This document shows, one piece after another, positions 51,042-58,620 of a stretch of 64,000 bases of DNA. The notes under the pieces were generated by a model. That model did no database searches. It saw nothing but the letters and a program-made list of their open reading frames with translations, and was not told the origin of the DNA. Made by a program: the position numbers and the translations under genes. Source of the stretch: Fimenecus sp052298855 (GTDB taxonomy: Bacteria > Bacillota > Clostridia > Oscillospirales > Acutalibacteraceae); the NCBI GenBank assembly GCA_052298855.1, contig DAVZXP010000004.1, positions 124,001 to 188,000 on the forward strand, written 5' to 3'. The stretch's first letter is position 1. Every line of letters starts with the position of its first letter.

Positions 51042-51796
51042 TTACAAAAAGAATTATCCCCTGCCTTGACGTCAAGGACGGGCGTGTTGTAAAGGGCGTA
51101 AATTTCAAGGGCTTGCAGGACGTTTCATCCCCTGTTGAGCTTGCAAAATATTACACGCAGAACGGTGCCGACGAGCTTGTGTTTTATGATATAACCGCTT
51201 CCTCGGACGGCAGAAAACTGTTTACCGACATACTTTGCGAGACTGCAAAAAGCGTATTCATTCCGCTTACCGTCGGCGGCGGTATAAATACCGTTGAGGA
51301 CTTTGACAGAGTGTTAAAATGCGGTGCCGACAAGGTCAGCGTGAACTCCGGAGCTATCAAAAACCCCGATTTAATCTGTAAAGCTGCAAAGCTTTACGGC
51401 GACCAATGCGTAGTGCTGTCGGTTGATGTCAAAAGGGTTGGCGGCGTTTTCAAGGTTTTTGCAAAGGGCGGCAGAGAAAACACGGAAATGGACGCTATTG
51501 AATGGATAAAACGCTGCGTTGCAAACGGTGCGGGCGAAGTCGTTGTCAATTCCATTGATACGGACGGAGTAAAAAAGGGCTTCGACCTTGAAATGCTCGA
51601 AAAGGTATGCGATGCGGTAAACGTGCCTGTAATCGCCTCGGGCGGAGCAGGAAAAATTGAGGACTTTATCACTCTTTTCAATACCGTTCCAAAGGTTGAC
51701 GCAGGTCTTGCCGCTTCGATTTTCCATTTCGGAGAGGTCAGCATAAACGACCTGAAAAAAGAGATGAAACGCAATAACATTCCGACAAGGATATAA
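51038..51796 (+). CDS. hisF: HisF, imidazole glycerol phosphate synthase cyclase subunit
   Basis: 252 aa, GTG start within the hisA end. IIPCLDVKDGRVVKGVNF with catalytic Asp, PLTVGGGINTVEDF and IASGGAGKIEDF phosphate loops. With HisH it yields imidazole glycerol phosphate and AICAR. Confidence 0.96.
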   Translation: MITKRIIPCLDVKDGRVVKGVNFKGLQDVSSPVELAKYYTQNGADELVFYDITASSDGRKLFTDILCETAKSVFIPLTVGGGINTVEDFDRVLKCGADKVSVNSGAIKNPDLICKAAKLYGDQCVVLSVDVKRVGGVFKVFAKGGRENTEMDAIEWIKRCVANGAGEVVVNSIDTDGVKKGFDLEMLEKVCDAVNVPVIASGGAGKIEDFITLFNTVPKVDAGLAASIFHFGEVSINDLKKEMKRNNIPTRI

Positions 51797-51806
51797 GGAG
51801 AAAGCT

Positions 51807-52454
51807 ATGTTGAACATTGACGAACTTAAATTTGACGAAAAGGGTCTTATCCCCGCAATCGTCGTTGACGCAAAGACGAAAAAGGTCTTGACTCTCGCAT
51901 ATATGAACAGAGAAAGCCTTGAAATTTCGCTTGAAAAGGAGCTTACCTGCTTTTGGAGCCGTTCAAGAAACGAGCTGTGGCTCAAGGGCGAAACAAGCGG
52001 AAACTATCAGCACATTGTTTCGATAACGGCTGACTGCGACAATGACGCTCTTGTCGTTATGGTTGAACCCGACGGTCCTGCCTGCCACACAGGTTCATAT
52101 TCCTGCTTTACAAAGCCTGTTTTCCAGAGCGAAGAACGTTCGGAATTTTCCTACGAGGGACTTATGGAGCTGATAAGAGGCAGAAAGACAAATCCGCAAG
52201 ACGGCTCATATACCACCTATCTTTTCAACAAGGGACTTGATAAAATTCTTAAAAAGGTCGGTGAGGAGAGCACGGAGGTAATCATTGCCGCCAAAGCCGA
52301 AGACAAAAAGGAAACCGTCTACGAAATTGCGGATCTTGCCTATCATATTATGGTGCTTATGGTTGAAACGGGAATTTCACTTGACGATATAAGAGACGAA
52401 CTGGCATCACGCCACGTTATCGACCACAAGGTAAAGCAGGAGAAGATGACCTGA
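51807..52454 (+). CDS. hisIE: HisIE, bifunctional PR-AMP cyclohydrolase / PR-ATP pyrophosphohydrolase
   Basis: 215 aa after AAGGAGAAAGCT. HisI half (1-~105): TCFWSRSRNELWLKGETSGN and the zinc/metal DCDNDAL plus CHTGSYSCF. HisE half (~110-215): YTTYLFNKGLDKILKKVGEE, STEVIIAAKAED. Performs steps 2 and 3 of the pathway. Confidence 0.96.
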   Translation: MLNIDELKFDEKGLIPAIVVDAKTKKVLTLAYMNRESLEISLEKELTCFWSRSRNELWLKGETSGNYQHIVSITADCDNDALVVMVEPDGPACHTGSYSCFTKPVFQSEERSEFSYEGLMELIRGRKTNPQDGSYTTYLFNKGLDKILKKVGEESTEVIIAAKAEDKKETVYEIADLAYHIMVLMVETGISLDDIRDELASRHVIDHKVKQEKMT

Positions 52455-53203
52455 TGGAGCTTTTTGATTTACACGTTCATTCCGTTTTCAGCGACGGCAG
52501 GGACACACCGAGGGATATAGTTATTTCGGCGATTGAAAAGGGTGTAAAAACGCTTGGCTTTTCCGACCATTCCTACACCGAATTTGACGAGCGATATTGT
52601 ATACAAAGGGACAAGCAAGCCGAATACATCCGAACAATTAACGAATTAAAAAATGAATTTTCGGACAAAATAAAAATCCTTTGCGCCACCGAGCAGGATT
52701 TTTATTCAACCGCACCCACGGCAGGCTATGATTATGTCATAGGCTCCGTTCACTACGTTTTAATTGACGGAAAATACATTCCCGTTGATGAAACCGACGA
52801 TATATTAAAGCAAGCGGCAGATAAATATTTTTCGGACGATATTTTGAGCCTTTGCGAAGCGTATTTTGAAAACGTCGGCAAGGTTTATGAGAAAACCAAG
52901 TGCGATATTGTCGGACACTTTGACCTGATAACAAAATTCAACGAGCAGGAACAGCTCTTTGATGAAAACGACCCGAGGTATATAAGAGCCTACCAAAAAG
53001 CCGTTGATAAAATAATCGAGGGATGCAAGGTGTTTGAAATCAATACGGGTGCTATCAGCCGTGGTTACAGGACTACCCCCTACCCGTCCGAAAATATACG
53101 AAACTATATTCGTCAAAAAGGCGGAAAATTCATTCTTTCAAGCGACAGCCACCAAAAAGAAACGCTGTGCTTTGAGTTCGACAGATTCCGTAATTTGCTG
53201 TAA
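52454..53203 (+). CDS. hisK: PHP-type histidinol-phosphatase (HisK)
   Basis: 249 aa. DLHVHSVFSDGRDTPRD starts the PHP metal site; FSDHSYTEFDERY, IGSVHYV, DIVGHFDLITKF and SSDSHQKETLC supply further His/Asp ligands. Completes the pathway (histidinol phosphate to histidinol). Start overlaps the hisIE stop. No terminator is visible after it. Confidence 0.92.
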   Translation: MELFDLHVHSVFSDGRDTPRDIVISAIEKGVKTLGFSDHSYTEFDERYCIQRDKQAEYIRTINELKNEFSDKIKILCATEQDFYSTAPTAGYDYVIGSVHYVLIDGKYIPVDETDDILKQAADKYFSDDILSLCEAYFENVGKVYEKTKCDIVGHFDLITKFNEQEQLFDENDPRYIRAYQKAVDKIIEGCKVFEINTGAISRGYRTTPYPSENIRNYIRQKGGKFILSSDSHQKETLCFEFDRFRNLL

Positions 53204-53247
53204 CAAAAATAAAAATTTGTAAAAGCTAAATATTTTTCAAATTGCTC

Positions 53248-53276
53248 TTGCAAAACTCGAGGAATTTATATATAAT
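53248..53276 (+). promoter_or_regulatory. Promoter of tRNA-Thr
   Basis: TTGCAA (53248-53253), 17-nt spacer, TATAAT (53271-53276), 46 bp before the tRNA. Confidence 0.7.
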
Positions 53277-53321
53277 ATAGAAGCGTTTTGCGAGAGTAAT
53301 AATATTCGCAAATCAATAATT

Positions 53322-53397
53322 GCTACTGTGGCTCAGTTGGTAGAGCAGCGCATTCGTAATGCGCAGGCCGTCGGTTCGAGTCCGACCAGTAGCTCCA
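53322..53397 (+). tRNA. tRNA-Thr (anticodon CGT)
   Basis: 76 nt including an encoded CCA. Acceptor GCTACTG/CAGTAGC, D-arm GCTC..GAGC, anticodon stem GCGCA/TGCGC with loop TTCGTAA, T-arm GTCGG-TTCGAGT-CCGAC. All stems are complete. The half from position 53353 (anticodon loop onward) is duplicated 4.1 kb downstream. Confidence 0.97.
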
Positions 53398-53567
53398 AGG
53401 GCAGAGATTATCTCTGCCTTTTATTTTTTCTTTACAACCTTGCCAAACGGCTCAGTTGGTCGAAGTTGCGAGCGCATCCTGTGGATGATGAAGCGAGCAT
53501 AATGAGGTGAAGAAACAAGGAGCAATGCGAAGCGCTCCAAGCAAGCAGTGCGACTATGTTTCTGAGG
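53353..53567. repeat. Left copy of the 215-bp direct repeat at tRNA-Thr (attL-like)
   Basis: From the anticodon loop of the tRNA through its terminator to the end of the first 110-bp unit. The same sequence with two mismatches occurs at 57456-57670. This is the arrangement expected at the ends of a tRNA-integrated element, but the repeat is unusually long. Confidence 0.85.
53399..53429 (+). terminator. Terminator of tRNA-Thr
   Basis: GGCAGAGA-TTA-TCTCTGCC then TTTTATTTTTT. Duplicated in the right repeat (57502-57532). Confidence 0.88.
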
Positions 53568-53605
53568 GAAGAGCAGCTCATTCGTAATGAGCAGGCCGTC
53601 GGTTC
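53438..53605 (+). pseudogene. Second tRNA-Thr-like gene interrupted by a 110-bp unit
   Basis: A tRNA-like 5' part (TTGCCAAACGGCTCAGTTGGT) is separated by the 110-bp repeat unit (53458-53567) from AGAGCAGCTCATTCGTAATG plus AGCAGGCCGTCGGTTCG. The latter is a D-arm end, a CGT anticodon arm with a compensated GCTCA/TGAGC stem, and the start of a T-arm. The 3' acceptor is lost (TATCTTG follows), so no functional tRNA is expected. Confidence 0.6.
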
Positions 53606-54227
53606 GTATCTTGTGTTTTAAGTTCATTAAATATCTGTATTCAATATTGCGAAAATCTTTTTATTGTCAGGCATATCCATATATATTATATTGCTTCGAC
53701 AAATAGGGAATTGAGTTTATGAACCAATTTTTAATTTATATATTTTCACTTCAAACATAGCAAATCCCCCTATTATATAGTAGGTCAAAATATCATTTGA
53801 CAAAGAATGCAATATTTTCACCTCTATAAATACAACACTTAATTATGCCCAATGGGGGACGGATTTTATTCTGTTTTTTGTTGAAACAGTATAAATCTTT
53901 CAAAAAATTTTGAAAAAATAAAAAACTCCGCTAAATAATAAACGTAGTTCTGGCGAACCACATTACATACAGCGGAGCTGGTTAATAAATGATTAAATTT
54001 AATACATAATAGAAGTAAACAAAATATAAGGATATCAGTAAAAACATTTGCTTAAGAGCGTTTACTTTTAGAGGGCAATATAAATAAATCCTTTATGATA
54101 ACCTTCGTATTTACACAGCTATTCTAATACGTAAATCAATATGGATTTATGTTTTCTCTTCCCTATAAAAAAATATCTTTAATGCTAGTCGGTTAAATCG
54201 CGGTTCCTATTGAATATAATTTTAGGG
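53606..54227. other. AT-rich spacer without gene
   Basis: No supported coding region. A nested inverted repeat lies at about 53926-53980: outer arms CTCCGCT / AGCGGAG, inner GTTC-TGGC-GAAC. It could be a structured RNA or a decayed element end. Confidence 0.5.
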
Positions 54228-54710
54228 TTATACTGGATATTTTTTTGCTAAATAAATACTAAATGAAATTAGTGATATAGCTAATAAAGCACATACAGTG
54301 CCACTCGTGATAAACGATTTAGACGGTTCAAGTATGCAAGTTGATTCTTGGGGTATATTAGGATTATATTTTATTTTTAAAGGCTCACCGATATTTCTTC
54401 GTTGATTCTGTTCTTCGATTATTCCAGTATAAGTTTGATCATCAACTACATATTCATAATAAATGTCAAAATAAGTAGATGTATGTCCATAATTTGATCC
54501 TCTTGCTCCTTCAACTTTTGTTTCTACATGACTTATTGTTGCGTTTGTAACAATCCATTCTGTTTGCTTATTTTGTATTTGATAGTCGATGGATCCGTTC
54601 CAAAAAACTATCACAGAACTTATCAACAAGATAATTCCGACCGTTATAAGAAAAGCCGGTGAGCGTGTTTTTATTTTCCTTTTAGCATCATTCAAATTAC
54701 TTATCGTCAT
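54228..54710 (-). CDS. DUF3592 membrane protein (1)
   Basis: 160 aa. Two membrane helices (about 19-39 and 133-154) flank an external beta-rich domain with TEWIVTNATISHVETKVEG, YYEYVVDDQTYTGI and EPLKIKYNPNIPQEST, the DUF3592 pattern. Function unknown; the family occurs near secreted-protein and toxin islands. AT-rich codon use differs from the his operon. A paralogue lies at 55402. Confidence 0.75.
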   Translation of the reverse strand: MTISNLNDAKRKIKTRSPAFLITVGIILLISSVIVFWNGSIDYQIQNKQTEWIVTNATISHVETKVEGARGSNYGHTSTYFDIYYEYVVDDQTYTGIIEEQNQRRNIGEPLKIKYNPNIPQESTCILEPSKSFITSGTVCALLAISLISFSIYLAKKYPV

Positions 54711-54778
54711 TTATTCTCTCCTTTAATTATATCAATAGGAGAGAGCGATTTTTGGCTCTCTCCCACCAATGAAATACT

Positions 54779-55186
54779 TCATATTACAATAAACTGTTTG
54801 GAATAAGAAACACTAAAGTTCGATGCATCTGTTACATTGACTACAACTGTGTAACTGCCAGTTTCAGTCAGGAGCCATTCGCAAAAATTTATTGATGTGT
54901 TATTATTAGAGTAACATATTTGGTCTTCCTTGTAAATGCAGAATTCCCATTGGTATGGCTGATTACCACCTTCTGTTGAGGCAGTAAAAGTCAGAGTTTC
55001 GCCCAACTGAAGATTTCCAAATAATTCTATATCAGTAATCAAAAGATTATTGGGCATAAACTTAGCCTCTAGCGCTCGATTGGATAGAACGATAAAAGAA
55101 TATTCCTCAGTAAGATTGTCAAGTAGTTTCCCATTTTCATACCACCCAGCATCTCCATTGAAATAATAAAATCTTTTGTTTTTTAT
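54779..55186 (-). pseudogene. Ig/PKD-like surface-protein fragment (1)
   Basis: The open frame from 55186 encodes a WYENGKLLDNLTEEYSF and LSNRALEAKF segment (an InlB-repeat-like pattern) followed by a Y_Y_Y/PKD-like beta-sandwich (LQLGETLTFTASTEGGNQPY; TGSYTVVVNVTDASNFSVSY). Only an internal ATG at 55057 could start translation, giving 92 aa without a signal peptide or binding site. It reads as the C-terminal remnant of a larger secreted protein, paralogous to 56030-56419. Confidence 0.65.
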
Positions 55187-55401
55187 TCAAGACAGTTTTT
55201 CTTCTTTGAAATTTATCTAATATTTTATATTATACCATGAGCTACTTCTTTTTCCACCCCAATATTATTAAAAGTTATAGGGCAATACTCCTTTATTTAG
55301 TATGTACTGCCCTACATAGAAAGAATTTATGTAATTGTTATTGAGTGGGAGTAAGCTACTTTTTGTCCTGTCGCATCAGTTTCATAAATCAAAATGTTAT
55401 T
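55187..55401. other. Spacer downstream of the second DUF3592 gene
   Basis: No gene visible. AT-rich with a stretch of near-homopyrimidine sequence; likely decayed coding remnants. Confidence 0.5.
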
Positions 55402-55875
55402 TTAGGATTTATTTTTATGAAAAATTTTTTTAAAAATAAAAGGAAGTATCATCAATAATATTCCGCTTATCCCTAAAATCACTCCAAATATAATGAAGTT
55501 TACATTTGGTTTTAATACAGAAGTGGATTTTTCGGGAGATTGTGGATTGTATTTTATTTCAAACTCATCTCCGATTTTTTTATAATTTACAGACTCGATT
55601 AAACCGGTGTATACATTTTCTTCTGCACTGTATTCATATAAAATATCATATATAATATATTTATTTCCGTTTGTTGTCATACGCTCATATACATTAGTAA
55701 CAGTTGCTTCCGTCTTTATCCAGTTTAATTGTGAAATCTCTTCTTTATATCCCGGAATTCCGATTATAATTGTAACCACGCAACTAAAAGACAGAACAAT
55801 TCCCACAAAAAAAATAAATCCCGGCATAATATTTTTTACTTGTTTTTTGAATTCTCCAAAATCCGTATATGTCAT
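55402..55875 (-). CDS. DUF3592 membrane protein (2)
   Basis: 157 aa, same layout as 54228: helices at about 20-41 and 130-150, external domain with NWIKTEATVTNVYERM, ILYEYSAEENVYTGL and EFEIKYNPQSPEKSTSVLKP. Starts after AAAGGATCGATAC. It forms with the fragment upstream of it (56030-56419) a diverged duplicate of the pair 54228/54779. Confidence 0.75.
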   Translation of the reverse strand: MTYTDFGEFKKQVKNIMPGFIFFVGIVLSFSCVVTIIIGIPGYKEEISQLNWIKTEATVTNVYERMTTNGNKYIIYDILYEYSAEENVYTGLIESVNYKKIGDEFEIKYNPQSPEKSTSVLKPNVNFIIFGVILGISGILLMILPFIFKKIFHKNKS

Positions 55876-56029
55876 ATAAATTTGTATCGATCCTTTCTTG
55901 GCATTATTTATATTAACGATTCTAATGTTAAAATACAGTATATTTATACTGTATTATTTGCTTGTATTTCACTAAATTTAGCGAAGAGCGATTTCACTAA
56001 AAAATGAAATCACTCTTCAGCATTTATAT

Positions 56030-56419
56030 TTATGTTATAGTAAATTGTTTCGTATAAGATGTAACAAAATTTGATGCATCCGTTACATTGATCACAACTG
56101 AATAATCTCCAACTTCTGTGGGGGTCCATTCAAAGAAATTTACTATTATATTATCAGAATAACATAATACATCATTTCTGTAAATAAAGACTTCCCACTG
56201 ATATGGCTGATTTCCTCCAGTTGTATTGATTGTAAAGATTAGCTCATTAGTAGTTTCGAGAGCACCAAATATTTCAGTATTAGTAACCGTTAAGTTGTTG
56301 GGAATAAATACTGCTTCTAATGTACGGTTGGATAGAACATCAAAAGAATATTCTGCAGAAAGAACATTAATTGGTTTTCCGTTCTCATACCTAACAATAA
56401 AAATAATTGTTCTATTACT
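56030..56419 (-). pseudogene. Ig/PKD-like surface-protein fragment (2)
   Basis: An open frame of 130 codons with no ATG/GTG/TTG start: RYENGKPINVLSAEYSFDVL, SNRTLEAVFIPNNLTVTN and TGGNQPYQWEVFIYRN, ending DASNFVTSYTKQFTIT. Clearly homologous to fragment 1 (shared EYSF, LSNRxLEAxFxPNNL, GGNQPYQWE, VTDASNF). A 5'-truncated pseudogene. Confidence 0.7.
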
Positions 56420-56449
56420 TTAAAGTGTATAGTTAATAATAATTTGACC

Positions 56450-56583
56450 TTACCATATTCTACATTTACCATCGAATCTACCATCCAAGAAATCTAATAA
56501 GCCTGCTATCATTGAACCTGCCGAAAAGAAACATGAAGCTATATCCCATGCTCTATTCCAACTTGAAGATCTAATTTCTTCAT
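56450..56583 (-). pseudogene. Possible frameshifted small peptide gene
   Basis: AAAGAGGTG lies 5 nt before an ATG at 56583 that opens MKKLDLQVGIEHGI and stops at 56539. The adjacent frame continues as WNRAWDIASCFFSAGS, MIAGLLDFLDG and ends in KCRIW at 56450. A one-base shift would give a ~44-residue amphipathic peptide. A perfect 15-bp hairpin (56598-56635) sits directly upstream of the binding site. Family unknown. Confidence 0.4.
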
Positions 56584-56597
56584 ATGAACACCTCTTT

Positions 56598-56635
56598 ACA
56601 GTTGAAGCTGTTTTACTTAGAACAGCTTCAACTGT
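56598..56635 (-). other. Perfect 15-bp hairpin between two small genes
   Basis: ACAGTTGAAGCTGTT (56598-56612) and AACAGCTTCAACTGT (56621-56635). It is not followed by a T run but by the ribosome binding site of the peptide reading frame, so it may control processing or translation and not termination. Confidence 0.65.
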
Positions 56636-56651
56636 ATATTCAAACACATTA

Positions 56652-56837
56652 TTACTTTAATACTTTAATATAGAAGATGATGAAAAGTAATAGCCCTACC
56701 AGTGAGAAAATCGTTGTACCCCATAAAACAGGAGACGGATTTTGATGTAAAGCAAAATATTCAAATAAAAGATTCAGCGGCGGTCCGAGACAAACCAATA
56801 TCATTAAAATCAATGTTGTTATATTATATTTTTTCAT
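56652..56837 (-). CDS. Small two-span membrane protein
   Basis: 61 aa from the ATG at 56837, which follows AAAGGAGGTATTTT, a near-perfect site. Two hydrophobic helices: about residues 7-27 (TLILMILVCLGPPLNLLF) and 38-58. Not recognised. Size and the neighbouring peptide frame resemble bacteriocin-immunity pairs, which is speculation. Confidence 0.65.
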   Translation of the reverse strand: MKKYNITTLILMILVCLGPPLNLLFEYFALHQNPSPVLWGTTIFSLVGLLLFIIFYIKVLK

Positions 56838-57455
56838 AAAATACCTCCTTTTAGACTGTTCCCCATATAATATATAACAACTCAGGAATGGATTTATATT
56901 ACAAGATATTTCTAAATACATTTAACATTATATTTTTCATTTTGTCAAGGAAATCCGTTTTTTACATAACATTAAATTATTTTATAAAACAAGAAGATTT
57001 ATGCTAATCAGAATTTGTTGTGGTTCATTGATATTTTATTTAACAGTAACATATAATACTAACACTTTTCACCCTGCGTTTTATTGGTAATGCGGATAAT
57101 ATTTCATTGCGTTTTGTCGGAAGATGTGCTATAAATCATCAAAAAGGTGCACAACAACTTCACTTGAAAGATTTAATGAGATTTATCATCAACGAATCGG
57201 GCAATCATACGTTATCCATCCAAAGAATTTAAGTGTAAAAAATGATATTATTTATTTGCCGTCATACATGACATTTTGTTTATAAAAAAACGTGGATTTG
57301 CTATTTCTTTCACGACCATTTATTGACCACTTACGAACGGAAAACAGGATAAAAACACAGCGCTAAATTAAAAAGCAGTCATTTCAATGTATAAATGTAT
57401 AAAATAAATGGCTGTTTTTCGTTAGTTTGAGTGTATTTCATATTTTTTCATCTGT
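56838..57455. other. AT-rich spacer at the right side of the tRNA-bracketed block
   Basis: About 620 bp with no supported gene. Near 57314-57333 it contains a 20-bp motif that recurs at 57947-57966 beyond the repeat array. TTGACA at 56946-56951 on the minus strand may belong to the promoter of the two-span protein gene. Confidence 0.5.
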
Positions 57456-57670
57456 TTCGTAATGCGCAGGCCGTCGGTTCGAGTCCGACCAGTAGCTCCA
57501 AGGGCAGAGATTATCTCTGCCTTTTATTTTTTCTTTACAACCTTGCCAAACGGCTCAGTTGGTCGAAGTTGCGAGCGCATCCTGTGGATGATGAAGCGAG
57601 CATAATGAGGTGAAGAAACAAGGAGCAATGCGAAGCGCCCCAAGCGAGCAGTGCGACTATGTTTCTGAGG
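57456..57670. repeat. Right copy of the 215-bp direct repeat (attR-like)
   Basis: Begins with the CGT anticodon loop and 3' half of tRNA-Thr (57456-57500), followed by the same terminator, the same tRNA-like 5' fragment and one 110-bp unit. Matches 53353-53567 except at two positions. The sequence left of 57456 shows no tRNA 5' half. Confidence 0.85.
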
Positions 57671-57802
57671 GGTCGAAGTTGCGAGCGCATCCTGTGGATG
57701 ATGAAGCGAGCATAATGAGGTGAAGAAACAAGGAGCAATGCGAAGTGCCCCAAGCGAGCAGTGCGACTATGTTTCTGAGGGGTCGAAGTTGTGAGCACAT
57801 CC
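57561..57802. repeat. 110-bp tandem repeat array
   Basis: Units start at 57561, 57671 and 57781, exactly 110 bp apart. The first two are complete and nearly identical; the third stops after 22 bp and runs into GACAGCTCCA, a tRNA-3'-end-like sequence. A single unit is at 53458-53567. The unit is rich in GCGAAGC/AAGCGAGC and contains CATCC-TGT-GGATG. Confidence 0.88.
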
Positions 57803-57811
57803 GACAGCTCC

Positions 57812-57850
57812 AAAACCTGTGTAAACACGGCGTTTTCGCAGGTTTTTTCT
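57812..57850 (+). terminator. Terminator-like hairpin after the repeat array
   Basis: AAAACCTG..CGCAGGTTTTTTC, directly after the truncated third unit and its CTCCA. A second hairpin (AAATCTC..GAGATTT) follows at 57886-57922. It looks like the original downstream end of a tRNA transcription unit. Confidence 0.6.
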
Positions 57851-58022
57851 TTTTCAGAAAAGAATTTCAAAAGTCAATACGCAACAAAAAATCTCACTCT
57901 TTTTTACGGAGCGAGATTTTGTTTGTTTTTTCGATTTTCAGCCCAAGACCATCTATTGACCATTTATGATATTTAGGATAAAAGCATTTGCCCAATAGAT
58001 TAGAAATTTATCAACAAAGCTG

Positions 58023-58523
58023 TTATTTCGGGATCCGCATGAATAAATGCGTTTCATCTTCGCCCGCAATATAAGCCCCATTATTCAACATGACCTTCTG
58101 CGAAGCGATATTATCCTTATTTACACGAAGGTATATCTCTTCTTCCAAGATAATGCTTTTTGCTTTATCAATAGTAAGTTTCAATCCCGCCGTTCCATAT
58201 CCTTTTCCTCGCTTATCTTTTTTGATGCTGTAGCCGATATGTCCAGCTCCTTCCCGAAGCGTTTCCGTTAAATAATGTCTTATTCTGAATTCTCCAATTA
58301 GACAATCTTGGTCCCACAAATAATAGTATGTTTCGGGAACAAACCAATTCGGCATGTTAACAGGATGCTCATACGAAATCAAGGTTGGCAGGACAGCTTC
58401 AATATAGTCCTTGTATGAAACACCATTATACTGATTTGTTAAGCCGTTTTCATCAACAGGTAATGCTGTTGTGTATTCCCATTGAGCGACAGTGTCCTGT
58501 ATATTTATTTTTCGCAGTTCCAT
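58023..58523 (-). CDS. GNAT family N-acetyltransferase
   Basis: 166 aa from the ATG at 58523 (AGAGGTAATAATGTG before it). Acetyl-CoA loop HIGYSIKKDKRGKGYGTAG with R-x-x-G-x-G, then LRVNKDNIASQKVMLNNGAY, typical for the family. The acceptor is unknown. It lies between the repeat array and the integrase remnant and is probably cargo of a mobile element. Confidence 0.87.
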   Translation of the reverse strand: MELRKINIQDTVAQWEYTTALPVDENGLTNQYNGVSYKDYIEAVLPTLISYEHPVNMPNWFVPETYYYLWDQDCLIGEFRIRHYLTETLREGAGHIGYSIKKDKRGKGYGTAGLKLTIDKAKSIILEEEIYLRVNKDNIASQKVMLNNGAYIAGEDETHLFMRIPK

Positions 58524-58580
58524 CACATTATTACCTCTGCAAATCATAATTTATCAAATTTATTATACCATACCTTAAAG

Positions 58581-58620
58581 CATAAACTCAACCGCCGATT
58601 ATTCGGCGGTTGAGTTTATG
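58581..58620. terminator. Perfect 18-bp inverted repeat
   Basis: CATAAACTCAACCGCCGA-TTAT-TCGGCGGTTGAGTTTATG. It overlaps the stop codon of the recombinase remnant and separates it from the GNAT gene. No clear T run, so termination is likely but unproven. Confidence 0.65.

Noticed and set aside
53328..53510. Plus-strand reading frame across tRNA-Thr and its terminator, repeated at 57431-57613
   Set aside because: It is a translation of the tRNA gene and repeat DNA; no ribosome binding site, and the similarity of the two frames only reflects the direct repeat.
57561..57802. CRISPR array
   Set aside because: Units are 110 bp, directly adjacent, without spacers; no cas genes in the window.
57535..57870. 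111-codon minus-strand frame with internal protein repeats (SQLR...YARFIIHR)
   Set aside because: Arises from the 110-bp tandem DNA repeat; no start signal and no known protein.
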